DNA of 64,000 nt from Halobacteriales archaeon QS_1_68_20 (GCA_003021085.1 PXRE01000034.1:1-64000), one strand, 5' to 3'. Positions 53,201 to 62,632 are shown, counted from the first letter of the stretch. Notes: generated by a model from the sequence alone, not told the origin. Numbers and translations are program-made.

Positions 53201-54745
53201 GTGATGGCGAGGGTAGTGACCGGAGAAGCCGCCTTCGAGGAGGCGGTACAGACCGCACCTCCCGGAGCGCGCGTCCCCGTCGAGATACGGTGTCGGGTGG
53301 CCGACCCGTTTCAAGCCTACCGCCGCGCTCGCAACGGGACCGGTCCGGACGACCGCGAGTGGGGATTTTACCTCGCGACCACCGGCGGCCAGTCTGGCTG
53401 GGGGTACTTCGGGGTCGACCCCGTGGAACGACTGCAGGTCGGCCCCGAAGCCGCTGTGCGCCAGTCCGGGGACCGCAACTCCGACTCCGCTACCCACGAC
53501 AGTCCGTCGCTGGCTGCCCTGGAGGGGCTGCTCGACGACGAGACGCTCGTCCGGGGGGAGTGCGACGTGCCGTTTCCCTGTGGGGCGTTCGGCTGGCTCT
53601 CGTACGACGTCTCCCGGGAACTGGAGGACTTCCCCGAGGACGCCGAGGACGACCGGGGGTTACCCCGGCTGCAGGTCGCCGTTTACGACGCAGTGGTCGC
53701 CTGGGAGGAGCCTCGCGGCGACGAGGTCACGCTAAGGGTGACTGCCTGTCCGCGCGTCGACGCCGACGGTGACCGCGGTCTCGACCCAGAGACGGCGTAC
53801 GACCAGGGGGTGGCCCGCACGAGGGAACTGGCGAAGCGGGCCGTCGAGGGTGATCCGCGCGTCGGGTCGCCGCCAGTGCCGTCTGACCGCGTCGAGTTCG
53901 AGAGCGAAGCCGAACGGACGCAGTACGCCGAGCGAGTCGAACAGGTCAAAAGGTACGTCCGGGACGGCGACACCTTCCAGGCGAACGTCTCCCACCGGCT
54001 CGTCGCCCCGGCGGCCGTCCACCCGGTCGAGGCGTTCGACGCAGTGCGGACGGCCAATCCGGCGCCGTACTCGGCCTTGCTTGAGTTTCCGGGCGTCGAC
54101 CTGGTGAGCGCCAGTCCCGAACTCCTCCTGTCGGTGGACGGCGACCGCGTCGCGACCGAACCCATCGCCGGGACTCGTCCGCGTGGCGATACTCCGGCGG
54201 CCGACGAGGAGTTCGAGGCGGGCCTCCGGAGCGACCAGAAGGAAGCCGCCGAGCACGCGATGCTCGTCGACCTCGAACGCAACGACCTGGGAAAGGTCTG
54301 TGAGTTCGGCAGCGTCGAAGTGAGCGAGTACCGTGGGGTCGACCGGTACGCCGAGGTCATGCACCTGGTCTCGATGGTCGAGGGAACGCTCCGGGACGAC
54401 GCCTCGACGATGGACGCCGTCGCCGCACTGTTTCCCGGTGGCACGATCACCGGCGCACCCAAGCCACGGACCATGGAGATAATCGACGAACTGGAGGCGA
54501 CACGACGGGGTCCGTACACCGGGAGCATCGGTGCGTTCGGATTCGACGGGCGGGCCACGCTGAACATCGTCATCCGGACGCTCGTCCGGTACGCCGACGA
54601 GTACCACCTCCGCGTCGGTGCTGGGGTCGTCGACGATTCCGACCCCGAACGCGAGTACGACGAGACGCTGGACAAGGCCCGGGCGCTGATCACTGCACTC
54701 GAGGACGTGACAGAACGGGACCTCGCCGTGGAGGTGCGACGGTGA
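53201..54745 (+). CDS. pabB: Aminodeoxychorismate synthase component I (PabB-like)
   Basis: Chorismate-utilising enzyme, 514 residues. The C-terminal catalytic domain has [19 protein letters not shown] near 325, [18 protein letters not shown] near 355, [12 protein letters not shown] and [18 protein letters not shown] near 415. The residue that is Lys in E. coli PabB (PIKGT) is Ala here, as in anthranilate synthase. The pabA and pabC neighbours argue for pABA synthesis nevertheless. ATG 53201 (MMARVVTGE) is plausible, with the stop overlapping pabA. Confidence 0.88.
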   Translation: MMARVVTGEAAFEEAVQTAPPGARVPVEIRCRVADPFQAYRRARNGTGPDDREWGFYLATTGGQSGWGYFGVDPVERLQVGPEAAVRQSGDRNSDSATHDSPSLAALEGLLDDETLVRGECDVPFPCGAFGWLSYDVSRELEDFPEDAEDDRGLPRLQVAVYDAVVAWEEPRGDEVTLRVTACPRVDADGDRGLDPETAYDQGVARTRELAKRAVEGDPRVGSPPVPSDRVEFESEAERTQYAERVEQVKRYVRDGDTFQANVSHRLVAPAAVHPVEAFDAVRTANPAPYSALLEFPGVDLVSASPELLLSVDGDRVATEPIAGTRPRGDTPAADEEFEAGLRSDQKEAAEHAMLVDLERNDLGKVCEFGSVEVSEYRGVDRYAEVMHLVSMVEGTLRDDASTMDAVAALFPGGTITGAPKPRTMEIIDELEATRRGPYTGSIGAFGFDGRATLNIVIRTLVRYADEYHLRVGAGVVDDSDPEREYDETLDKARALITALEDVTERDLAVEVRR

Positions 54746-55362
54746 TCCTCGTCGTCGACAACTACGACTCGTTCGTGTACAACCTCGTGCAGTACGTGGG
54801 CGAAGCTACGAACGACGTCGTCGTTCGACGCAACGACGCGATTTCGTTGCGCGACGTCCGCGACCTGGATCCGGACGGCGTCGTCGTCTCACCCGGCCCA
54901 GGACGCCCGGAAGACGCGGGCGTTTCTGTAGACCTGTTCGCCGAGACGGACTACCCGGTATTGGGCGTGTGTCTCGGACACCAGGCACTCTGTGTGGCCA
55001 ACGGCTCGGATGTCGGCCACGCCCCCGAGGTGGTCCACGGCAAGTCCTCGACGGTCCGCCACGACGGCCGGGGAATCTACGGTGGACTCCCCGACCGGTT
55101 CCAGGTCGGCCGGTACCACTCGCTGGCAGTCGACGAGTCGGACCTCCCCGACTGCCTGGTTGAGACAGCCGTCACCGACGACGACCGGGGCGTCGTGATG
55201 GGGGTCCGGCATCGCGATCGGCCCCACGTCGGCGTCCAGTTCCACCCCGAGAGCATCCTCACCGGGCGAGTCGACGAGACGCCAGCAGGTGGAGAACCGG
55301 CATCGCTCGCGCTGGGCAAACGACTCGTCACCAACTTCATCGACGTATGCTGTACCACGTGA
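54742..55362 (+). CDS. pabA: Glutamine amidotransferase subunit (PabA)
   Basis: Supplies ammonia from glutamine to PabB. GTG 54742 overlaps the pabB stop (GTGA). Class I GATase: [17 protein letters not shown] at the N-terminus, nucleophile Cys in [10 protein letters not shown] near 78, and the His/Glu pair in [12 protein letters not shown] near 165. 206 residues. The last 16 bases overlap pabC, a tight operon. Confidence 0.93.
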   Translation: MILVVDNYDSFVYNLVQYVGEATNDVVVRRNDAISLRDVRDLDPDGVVVSPGPGRPEDAGVSVDLFAETDYPVLGVCLGHQALCVANGSDVGHAPEVVHGKSSTVRHDGRGIYGGLPDRFQVGRYHSLAVDESDLPDCLVETAVTDDDRGVVMGVRHRDRPHVGVQFHPESILTGRVDETPAGGEPASLALGKRLVTNFIDVCCTT

Positions 55363-56216
55363 ACGGCGACCTGGTTCCGGAGGACGACGCGACGGTCAGC
55401 GTCCGCGACCGCGGGTTCACGTACGGCGACGCGGCGTTCGAGACCCTCCGGGCCTACGGCGGCGCCCTGTTCCAGTGGGAGGCCCACGCCGACCGCCTGA
55501 CGGAGACGTGCGACCTCCTCTTGCTGGACCACGGCCTCGACCGCGAGGACCTCCGCAAGCGCGTCAGAGAGACGCTGGAGGCGAACGGCCTCGAAGACGC
55601 CTACGTCCGGTTGTCGATCACGCGGGGGGTCCAGCCGGGGAAGCTCACGCCTGCGCCCAAGGTGGACCCGACGGTGGTCGTGATCGTCAAGAAACTCCCC
55701 CGCGGTGGCGTCGACGGATCGTCGACGTGGGCGGGCCCGGCACGCGTCCGAACGGTCGGGACCCGACGCGCTCCCGACGAGGCAATTCCGGCGCGCGCGA
55801 AGACCCACAACTACCTGAACGGGATCCTGGCACGCCTGGAGCTGCGCGGAACCGACGCCGACGATGCGCTCATGCTCGACACGGACGGCTACCTCGCGGA
55901 AGGAGCGACCAGCAACCTCTTTTTCGTCGCAGACGGCGCGCTCCGTACGCCCAGCCGTGAGGGACCGGTCCTGCCCGGTGTGACCCGGTCCGTCGTGCTC
56001 GACCTGGCCCGGTCGGAAGACATCCCGGTCGAGGAAGGGACCTACGGCCCGGAGGCGCTGTATCGCGCCGACGAAGCGTTCCTCACCAACACGACGTCGG
56101 AGATTCGCCCCGTCCAGTCGGTCGACGGCCGCGAGGTCGGTGGCGGCCCGGTGACCGACCTGCTTGCGTCGCTGTTCGACCGACTGGTCGAGGAGCGTCA
56201 CTACGGCGACGGGTGA
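55347..56216 (+). CDS. pabC: Aminodeoxychorismate lyase (PabC), class IV PLP
   Basis: Fold-type IV PLP enzyme that releases pABA and pyruvate; related to branched-chain and D-amino acid aminotransferases, so those are alternatives. PLP Lys is residue 152 in ARAKTHNYLNG, with DRGFTYGDAAFETLR near 22, GYLAEGATSNLFFV near 180 and EAFLTNTTSEIRPV near 250. 289 residues. Position after pabB-pabA decides the call. Confidence 0.87.
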   Translation: MLYHVNGDLVPEDDATVSVRDRGFTYGDAAFETLRAYGGALFQWEAHADRLTETCDLLLLDHGLDREDLRKRVRETLEANGLEDAYVRLSITRGVQPGKLTPAPKVDPTVVVIVKKLPRGGVDGSSTWAGPARVRTVGTRRAPDEAIPARAKTHNYLNGILARLELRGTDADDALMLDTDGYLAEGATSNLFFVADGALRTPSREGPVLPGVTRSVVLDLARSEDIPVEEGTYGPEALYRADEAFLTNTTSEIRPVQSVDGREVGGGPVTDLLASLFDRLVEERHYGDG

Positions 56217-56453
56217 TCGAGAGGGGCGAACAGGCGGCACGGCGGACCGGGCACCGTCACCCGGTCGATCGTCGGGGGTTTGCGAACCGGTGTGCCGCAC
56301 GCTTCGGGAGCGAAGGCTCCGAGGACCCGCCGAGGCGAGTCACGGGACGGTTCACAGCATTCGTCAGGTCACGGCGAGGCTGGTCGCCCCTTCGGCCATA
56401 AAATCTCGGGCGGATCGGGAGGTTGAAACCGGACGGTCGGCAACACGGGGACG

Positions 56454-56870
56454 ATGGACGGCGACCGGATCACGATGGTGGATCGAGTCCGAGCTGAGTC
56501 GACGTTCCTGTTCACGGTCGAGGAGGCCGAGACGGGCGACCACCGGGAAGCCATCCTGATCCGGTTAAACGGCGAGATTGCCGGGTGGCTCAACTACTGC
56601 CAGCACCTCACGCACATCAAACTCGACAAGGGATCGGGTGCGCCGGTCCGGGACGGCGAGATCATCTGCACCAACCACGGGGCGATGTTCGAGCAGGATT
56701 CCGGGCTGTGTACGTTCGGGCCGTGCGAGGGTGCGTACCTCGACGGCGTCGAGGTGGCCGTCGAGGACGGCGACGTGTACCTCGTCGACGACGACTACTC
56801 GTTCGTCTCGGAGGGCCCGATGGACGACGATGACGACGACCTCACTTCGACCTCGAACGTGGAGTTCTGA
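56454..56870 (+). CDS. Rieske [2Fe-2S] protein
   Basis: 138 residues. Cluster ligands CxH in NYCQHLTHIK and CxxH in ICTNHGAMF are spaced 32 residues apart as in Rieske ferredoxins, and FGPCEGAYL follows the usual third loop. The C-terminal 25 residues are very acidic. A second Met (MVDRVRAE) 7 codons in is the alternative start. No membrane helix, so a soluble ferredoxin rather than a bc1 subunit. No oxygenase is nearby. Confidence 0.85.
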   Translation: MDGDRITMVDRVRAESTFLFTVEEAETGDHREAILIRLNGEIAGWLNYCQHLTHIKLDKGSGAPVRDGEIICTNHGAMFEQDSGLCTFGPCEGAYLDGVEVAVEDGDVYLVDDDYSFVSEGPMDDDDDDLTSTSNVEF

Positions 56871-56897
56871 CGGACACTCGTTGCGGACCGCCTGGAC

Positions 56898-57182
56898 TCA
56901 CTCGATCCGGAACGCCGGGTCGTCTACCGCCTCGCTCTTGCACTCGGGACACCGCGACGGGAGGTTCGCCGGGTCGTCGAACCGGTCGAAGCCACAATCC
57001 TCGCACTCGGGGGGCGCGACCAGCAGTTGTTCGTCGGCTTCGGCCAGCGACCGGGCGAGGTGCTGGACGTGACTGACGGCGGTGGCCGGCGTCGTGTCGA
57101 ACTCGCGTGCCAGGCCGCTGGGCGTCGCCGCCCGCTCCCTGAGGACGGCGGCGATGCGCTGGCGGGTAGTCGCCTCCTCCAT
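56898..57182 (-). CDS. HTH regulator with C-terminal zinc ribbon
   Basis: 94 residues. Winged helix (TRQRIAAVLRERAATPSGLAREFDTTPATAVSHVQHLARSL) followed by a Cys4 zinc ribbon (PECEDCGFDRFDDPANLPSRCPECKSE). Plus-strand GGTTTACG at 57205-57212 is its minus-strand TATA-like box, 27 bases upstream. Divergent from the sugar nucleotidyltransferase gene, with a shared inverted repeat (57225-57256). Probably a local regulator. Confidence 0.88.
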   Translation of the reverse strand: MEEATTRQRIAAVLRERAATPSGLAREFDTTPATAVSHVQHLARSLAEADEQLLVAPPECEDCGFDRFDDPANLPSRCPECKSEAVDDPAFRIE

Positions 57183-57224
57183 GCCCCGGCGTTCGCCCCG
57201 GCGCGGTTTACGTGTGCCGGGCGC

Positions 57225-57256
57225 CCAACCGGTTGCGCGGTCGTGAAACTGGTTGG
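57225..57256. promoter_or_regulatory. Imperfect inverted repeat between divergent genes
   Basis: CCAACCGGTT (57225-57234) and AACTGGTTGG (57247-57256) match at 9 of 10 positions, 12 bases apart. It lies between the divergent HTH gene and the nucleotidyltransferase gene, near both promoters, so it could be the operator of the HTH protein. Confidence 0.45.
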
Positions 57257-57302
57257 CGGAAAATGGAAAAAGGACTTAACACGCGACGGAAAATCCGACG
57301 GT

Positions 57303-58271
57303 ATGGACGCAATCGTCCTCGCTGGGGGTTACGCGACGCGGCTCTGGCCGATCACGAAACATCGGCCCAAGATGTTCCTTCCGGTCGGTGACTCGACGGT
57401 CGTCGACCTCGTCTTCGGGGAACTGGAGTCCGACGACCGGATCGACGACGTCTACGTCTCTACCAACAAGCGGTTCGCCGACGACTTCCGCGAGCACCTG
57501 GCTGACCGGTCCTATGAGAAGCCGACCGTGAGCGTGGAGGAGACCACCGAGGAGGACGAGAAGTTCGGGGTCGTCGGGGCACTCGCCCAGCTGGTCGACC
57601 GCGAAGACATCGACGACGACACCATCGTGATCGCGGGGGACAACCTCATCAGCTTCGACGTCGGCGAGTTCGTCGACTTCTTCGAGGACATGAGCGCGCC
57701 GTGCCTGGCCGCCTACGACGTCGGGAGCCGTGAGAAGGCCAAGTCCTACGGCCTCGTCGAACTGGATGGCGAACGGGTCGTCGACTTCCAGGAGAAGCCC
57801 GAGGACCCCAACAGCACGCTCGTCTCCATCGCCTGCTACGCGTTCCCCGCCGAGACCCTCTCGCTCCTGGACGAGTACCTGGCCGGGGACAACAACCCCG
57901 ACGAACCGGGATGGTTCCTCCAGTGGTTGCAGGACCGCGACGACCTCTACGCGTTCACATTTGACGGCGCCTGGTTCGACATCGGCACCCCCGAGAGCTA
58001 CCTGGAGGCCGTCGCCTGGCAACTCGACGGCGACAACCTCGTCGCGGACTCCGCGACGGTCGAGAACACCACCGTCGGCGAGAACGTCCACGTCCTCCCC
58101 GGCGCGGAACTGGTCAACTCCAGCGTCGACAGCGCGGTCGTCTTCGGGGACGCGACCGTCCGGGACTGTGACATCCGCAACTCCATCATCGACGAGAAGA
58201 CCCACGTCGAGAACCTCGACCTCGCGGACGCGCTCATCGGCGCCCACACCCAGATCACCAACGGGCAATAG
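57303..58271 (+). CDS. Sugar-1-phosphate nucleotidyltransferase
   Basis: Forms an NDP-sugar from a sugar phosphate, for glycosylation or surface polysaccharide. 322 residues: LAGGYATRLWPITKHRPKM at residue 6 (nucleotide loop), VVIAGDNLISFD-like IAGDN near 110, YGLVELDGERVVDFQEKP near 150. The C-terminal region from about 245 is a left-handed beta-helix (ENTTVGENVHVLPGAELVNSS). Box ACTTAAC at 57274-57280 fits the ATG 57303. Sugar not known; glucose-1-phosphate thymidylyl/uridylyltransferases are the nearest group. Confidence 0.9.
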   Translation: MDAIVLAGGYATRLWPITKHRPKMFLPVGDSTVVDLVFGELESDDRIDDVYVSTNKRFADDFREHLADRSYEKPTVSVEETTEEDEKFGVVGALAQLVDREDIDDDTIVIAGDNLISFDVGEFVDFFEDMSAPCLAAYDVGSREKAKSYGLVELDGERVVDFQEKPEDPNSTLVSIACYAFPAETLSLLDEYLAGDNNPDEPGWFLQWLQDRDDLYAFTFDGAWFDIGTPESYLEAVAWQLDGDNLVADSATVENTTVGENVHVLPGAELVNSSVDSAVVFGDATVRDCDIRNSIIDEKTHVENLDLADALIGAHTQITNGQ

Positions 58272-58340
58272 GCGAGTATCGATCACCTGCTGGCAACAGT
58301 CGACTCGTTTGGGAGTCGAGTCCCCGGTCACTCGTCGTTT

Positions 58341-59453
58341 TCAGTGCTGGACATGCCGGACCAGCAGATAAACCAGAGTTCCGACGGTCGTTGCGAGGAA
58401 TCCCCAGATAGTGGTGACCCAGAACGGGGAATCACCTGTCGTTACGACGACCGTGATCGAGACGAGACCCGACGTGCCGACCATGGCGACGAGAACCGGC
58501 CAGTGGTAACCAGCTTCCGAATCGGCGACGATGGCGAGGACTGCGAACAACAACACCGGCACGACCAGCACCCCAAATGAGCCGACACCGGCTGCGAGTG
58601 TCGACGCCGAGATCAATATGAATGCGGCCCCGAGGGCAATGATTCCTGCACTTGCGAGCGCCCGCTTCGACGGGGGAAACGGCAAGTGGCCTCGTGACTG
58701 CTCGACCAACAGCAAACCCACGGTGACCATGACGGACGCAGAGGCAAAAGTACCGACGAGTACCGGTCGGGCCAGCCACGTTGCGACCTCCCAGCCGGTT
58801 GCCCCATTGACAGCGATTCGGGACGCCCGTGATCGATCAGGGTCGAACGCGACGTACGTCCGTCGGTCGACGGACTCCGTCCAGGCGACGGCCCCGTCCT
58901 CTACTCGCCCGTTCGGGGGTCGATTTGCGAGCACCCACCCGTCCGGTGGCCGGAGGACGATACGGTCGACGTCCACTTCGTAGCCAAACTGGGTACCGTC
59001 AGATTGCCGATGGAATGTATCGAGGACGAGACCGTCTCCTGGGTATCGGTCCGCCATGTCGCGGACCTCGTACTGGACGACCAGTGTCTCGTTTTCGAAT
59101 GCGGTCGAAACGTTGTGAATGTTTTCCGACGGGACCAGACCCCAGTTCCGTATCCGCTCGTTCGTCACCTCCTCGACGACTGAAGCGTTCGTCCGAAGTG
59201 CATCAGCGTCGGGACCGTCGAGATTCGTCCGGATCGTCCAGCGAGCAGACCCGTCCGCCCTGACGTCGATAACTGCCGTCGTATTGGCCTGTGAGACGTT
59301 GTACCCGCGATCCTGGGCGGAGTGTTCGATCTCACACGGTTCGCAGACGTTCGGGACGGTGTACGAACACCCCGCCAGGAACGGCAAGACGAGGAAGAGG
59401 CCGAACCCCAGCGAGTGACGACGGGACCCGGACGAATCCTCCGTAGCCCACAA
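58341..59453 (-). CDS. Tat-type lipoprotein with C-terminal membrane helices
   Basis: 370 residues. RR at 11-12 and lipobox LAGC (Cys29) suggest Tat export and lipid anchoring. The outer domain follows with a Cys-rich start (CSYTVPNVCEPCEIEH) and a beta-rich body. From about 215 onward there are about five hydrophobic helices (LVGTFASASVMVTVGLLLV, AGIIALGAAFILIS, FGVLVVPVLLFAVLAIVA and others). A combination of lipid anchor and polytopic domain is unusual. G+C is lower than in neighbouring genes. Function unknown. Confidence 0.72.
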   Translation of the reverse strand: MWATEDSSGSRRHSLGFGLFLVLPFLAGCSYTVPNVCEPCEIEHSAQDRGYNVSQANTTAVIDVRADGSARWTIRTNLDGPDADALRTNASVVEEVTNERIRNWGLVPSENIHNVSTAFENETLVVQYEVRDMADRYPGDGLVLDTFHRQSDGTQFGYEVDVDRIVLRPPDGWVLANRPPNGRVEDGAVAWTESVDRRTYVAFDPDRSRASRIAVNGATGWEVATWLARPVLVGTFASASVMVTVGLLLVEQSRGHLPFPPSKRALASAGIIALGAAFILISASTLAAGVGSFGVLVVPVLLFAVLAIVADSEAGYHWPVLVAMVGTSGLVSITVVVTTGDSPFWVTTIWGFLATTVGTLVYLLVRHVQH

Positions 59454-59566
59454 TTAGACAGTTCGATTACCAAGATTAGGTCGGCGGCAGGTACGACTAT
59501 CCTGACGTCGGAATCCGGTCCGGCCGCGGTCGAATCGCCTCCAGAGACCGAACAGCGCCCGGGACC

Positions 59567-60610
59567 TCACACCGGCCCGTTGCCGGGCAGGCGGTAGAAC
59601 TCGAAGCGGCGCTGGACGGCGTCCTCGACGTAGGTTCGCGGGTACTCGACCGACCACGACGGCCGGTAGTTGCGCTCGTCGAGGCCGGGCGTCCACTCCA
59701 GGCCGCCACCGGTGTCGTACCCGGACGTGTCGTCGCCCTCCTTCGGCATGCTCTGGGGTGAGTAGAAGTGGGTCGCGCCGCCGCTGTTGTCGGGGACCGA
59801 GCAGGAGAGGACGTCGCGGGCGAGGTCCAGGCTCTCGCTGGAGGGGTCCTTGCCGTGGGCGTAGGCGTCCCACTCGTCGGTCACCCGGGTCGTGCCGTTG
59901 CGGTCCATCCGGTTGAGGACGCTGTAGGCGACGGCCCGCCGCTCGGCGTCGTTGGCGACGTACCGGCCGGCCTCGGACGTGACGATCTTGCCGAGCGCCC
60001 AGGCGTTGTCGTCGGTGTACCAGGCCGACCGGCACCCGGAGAGGGTGCCCGACGCCAGCCACCCGTCGTCGGCCGACCAGCCGGTCCGGTGGTCGTGGTA
60101 CTGGAGCTTCCACCACACGTAGCCGTCGCTCCAGGTCGGTCCCCCGACGATGGTGCCCGTCGCGCCGGTGGCGGCCGTGTCGATGACGTCGTAGTCGGTC
60201 CCCGGACCGTTGCGAACGTTCAGCCGGGTGGTCGTGTGGACGCCGTCGTACCGCAGGAACTTCCACCCGGAGTAGTCCTTGCCGGACCGGAGCCAGCCGT
60301 CGCCTTTCGCGCACCACCCCGTCGCCGTGTCCTCGACGCGGTCGTCGTCGAACTCGACCTCGTACCAGTCGTAGCCGTCCGCCGCGACCGGACCGTCGAA
60401 CACCTGGCCCCGCATCCGCGCCGGTTCGGTGTCGATCACCGAGTACCCCGTCCCGGGGCCTGTCCGGACGTTCAGCGTGTTCGTCGTGTGGACGACTTCA
60501 CCGAGCGCGAACGTCACGGCGCTCGCTCGTTCGACCGATACCGTTCCCAGTCCGGCCCCGGCGGTCCCGACCGCCGCGACCGTCCGCAGGTAGTTCCGTC
60601 GACTCGGCAT
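59567..60610 (-). CDS. Secreted SH3b protein with SleB-like cell-wall hydrolase domain
   Basis: 347 residues. Tat signal SRRNYLRT at 3-10. Two bacterial-type SH3 domains follow: about 36-115 (TLNVRTGPGTGYSVIDT) and about 125-195 (LNVRNGPGTDYDVIDT). The C-terminal 140 residues match the SleB/CwlJ hydrolase pattern, including IVTSEAGRYVANDAERRAVAYSVLNRM near 208 (Glu near 212 in the expected catalytic place) and GGATHFYSPQSMPK near 290. In bacteria this domain cuts peptidoglycan. Archaea have none, so the substrate may be bacterial walls; the domain assignment is from memory of the family. Confidence 0.82.
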   Translation of the reverse strand: MPSRRNYLRTVAAVGTAGAGLGTVSVERASAVTFALGEVVHTTNTLNVRTGPGTGYSVIDTEPARMRGQVFDGPVAADGYDWYEVEFDDDRVEDTATGWCAKGDGWLRSGKDYSGWKFLRYDGVHTTTRLNVRNGPGTDYDVIDTAATGATGTIVGGPTWSDGYVWWKLQYHDHRTGWSADDGWLASGTLSGCRSAWYTDDNAWALGKIVTSEAGRYVANDAERRAVAYSVLNRMDRNGTTRVTDEWDAYAHGKDPSSESLDLARDVLSCSVPDNSGGATHFYSPQSMPKEGDDTSGYDTGGGLEWTPGLDERNYRPSWSVEYPRTYVEDAVQRRFEFYRLPGNGPV

Positions 60611-60633
60611 GTACGGACGACCGACTCCCGGAT

Positions 60634-60652
60634 GTTTAAATTTAATTTAAAC
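60634..60652. promoter_or_regulatory. 19-bp palindrome upstream of the SH3b hydrolase gene
   Basis: GTTTAAATTTAATTTAAAC is a perfect palindrome about a central T, 24-42 bases before the start codon at 60610, where the promoter should be. Could be TATA box and operator combined. Confidence 0.6.
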
Positions 60653-60697
60653 TAGTCGAATAAAGTAAAGAGTTGGTCGGTCGGCGTCGTCGACCCT

Positions 60698-61417
60698 TCA
60701 ACCGAGTCGCGCGTCGGTGATCAGCAACCGGCCGCGGGTACCGTCCCACTCGGTCTCGTAGTCGAGTTCCATGGGACGGTCCATGTGGGGGCCGTCGGTG
60801 ACCAGCGTCTCGAACTCCCCGCCTTCGCCCAGCAGGTGGACGCTGTACCGGTCGTTGAGGTCCTGGAGGTCCGCCAGCGCGTCGCGGTCGAGCGTCCGGC
60901 CGAGCCAGGACTCGTCGAGGCCGCCCGCTGCGACCTGCACGACGGTAATCTCGAATCCCGCCGAGAGCATCGCGTCGGCCAGTTCCTCGGGGTCTTCCTG
61001 CCACAGCGGGGCGAACAGGTCGATACCCAGGCGCTCGCACATCGCCTCGATCCTGCTGGTCTGGTACTCGCTCTCGACGGCGCCGGCGGTGACGCCGGCC
61101 AGGCCGCCGTCGAGTTCGTCGTCCAGGTCACGGAGGGCGGCCTCCAGCGGTTCCACCTCGGCGTCGCCCTGGGCGGACGAGTCGGTCGTCCCCGCCGCGC
61201 CGAGGTCGCCCGGGTCGACCTCGACCAGCGGGATGCCGACGCTCTCGGCGGCCTGGGCCGCGAGGTCGGTCGCGGGGACGTGGTACATGTAGGAGTCGTC
61301 GCCCGGGTGGACGGTCACCAGGCGGGCGACGTCCAGGCCTTCCTCCAGCGCGCGGTACAGCGCCCACGAGGAGTCCTTGCCCCCGGAGAACAGGCTCACC
61401 CACCGTCCGTTGGTCAT
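60698..61417 (-). CDS. dph6: Diphthine--ammonia ligase
   Basis: Last step of diphthamide formation on translation factor aEF2. PP-loop LFSGGKDSSWAL at 9-20, and LWQEDPEELADAMLSAGFE near 145. C-terminal motifs YSVHLLGEGGEFETLV near 190 and GPHMDRP are typical of this family. 239 residues. Length and PP-loop exclude a tRNA thiolase. Confidence 0.92.
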   Translation of the reverse strand: MTNGRWVSLFSGGKDSSWALYRALEEGLDVARLVTVHPGDDSYMYHVPATDLAAQAAESVGIPLVEVDPGDLGAAGTTDSSAQGDAEVEPLEAALRDLDDELDGGLAGVTAGAVESEYQTSRIEAMCERLGIDLFAPLWQEDPEELADAMLSAGFEITVVQVAAGGLDESWLGRTLDRDALADLQDLNDRYSVHLLGEGGEFETLVTDGPHMDRPMELDYETEWDGTRGRLLITDARLG

Positions 61418-61456
61418 ATCCCGGCTTCGCGGGGGTCGAACTTACCACCTGTGGAA

Positions 61457-62632
61457 CTACTCGGTCGCTTCCTCGGGGCGGTCGACCTCCTCGACTTCTT
61501 CGACCTCCTCGATGCGGCCGCCGGCGACGGTGGTGGCCACCTGGACGCCGACGAAACTGACGACGATGCCCGAGACCACGTACAACGCGAGGCGGTGACT
61601 CGGCGCCAGTGCGAACTGTTCGACGGTCACGGGCCCGAGTTCCAGCGTCGGCACGACCAGCGGGTCGACCAGTTCCGCGACCTCCAGGAAGTACCCCGAG
61701 AAGCCACGTACGACGAGGCCCAGGCCGATGACGCCGAACGGGAGGTTGAGGTAGGAGTTGCGGATGCGGTCCTCGCGGATGGCCTCGTCGAGCAGTCGTC
61801 CCGCGGACGCGACCAGGGCGGCCATCGCCAGCCACGGGACGGCGTCGTGTGTGAACCGCATCGCCGGTATCAGGTACCCGCGTTCGGCGAACGACAGGGA
61901 CGAGACCCCGAGCGCGCCGAAGAAGACGCCGATCAGCGCCAGGCCCGCGGCGACGACGTACGTGATCAGCGACACCTGCCCCGAGTACAGGGCGTCCCGG
62001 ACCTGTGCCGGCAGGTCGGCGGCGTGCTCGTCGAGGCCGTACCCCTTGTACAGCAGGAACACGCCGATGGCCGCCGTCAGTGACGCGATGGCGACCGCCG
62101 GGCCCTGGGCCGCGAGGATGGCCGGGAACACCAGCAGGGCGACGCCGATGGGCACCAGCACCGCCTGCCGGAGTTCCTCGTCGGCCAGGAACTGCTTGAG
62201 CAGGTAGTAGGTCGATTCGAGGTCGCGGGCCTGCCGAACGACGACGCGGTCCACCGCGTCGACGGGGACGCGGCTCTCGACGATGGGGACGAGTCGCTCG
62301 TCCTGTGCCGAGTCGAGGACGACCACCGCCGAGTCGGGGTCGTACTGCTCGATCAACTGGTCCATCTGGGCAGCGACGGCCCTGTCGACGCCGACGACCG
62401 AGTCCCCGCCCCCGGAGACGACCGCCACCTCCGCGTCCTCGTCCTCGTCGCGGAGTTGCCGGGTCACCCGGAGGGCCTCCAGCAGACTGTTGACGTGGCT
62501 GTCCTCCGGGTCCGCGAGGCCCACGTCCGTCACCAGCGCGCGGACGGCTTCCCACCCGACGACCGGCGTCTCGACGTCGGCCGTCCGGCCGATGTCGTTT
62601 GCGCGGTCGACGCACACGACCAGCGTACTCAC
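61457..62632 (-). CDS. DUF373-family membrane protein
   Basis: 391 residues. An N-terminal soluble half (about 150 residues) begins MSTLVVCVDRANDIGR and has VVSGGGDSVVGVDR and VVVLDSAQDERLVPIVESR. It is followed by seven or so helices (AVLVPIGVALLVFPAILAA, VFLLYKGYGLDE and on). Highly acidic C-terminal tail (EEVEEVEEVDRPEE). DUF373 is widespread in archaea and its function is not known. ATAAAAAC at 62656-62663 (minus strand) is the expected TATA box for ATG 62632. Confidence 0.92.
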   Translation of the reverse strand: MSTLVVCVDRANDIGRTADVETPVVGWEAVRALVTDVGLADPEDSHVNSLLEALRVTRQLRDEDEDAEVAVVSGGGDSVVGVDRAVAAQMDQLIEQYDPDSAVVVLDSAQDERLVPIVESRVPVDAVDRVVVRQARDLESTYYLLKQFLADEELRQAVLVPIGVALLVFPAILAAQGPAVAIASLTAAIGVFLLYKGYGLDEHAADLPAQVRDALYSGQVSLITYVVAAGLALIGVFFGALGVSSLSFAERGYLIPAMRFTHDAVPWLAMAALVASAGRLLDEAIREDRIRNSYLNLPFGVIGLGLVVRGFSGYFLEVAELVDPLVVPTLELGPVTVEQFALAPSHRLALYVVSGIVVSFVGVQVATTVAGGRIEEVEEVEEVDRPEEATE

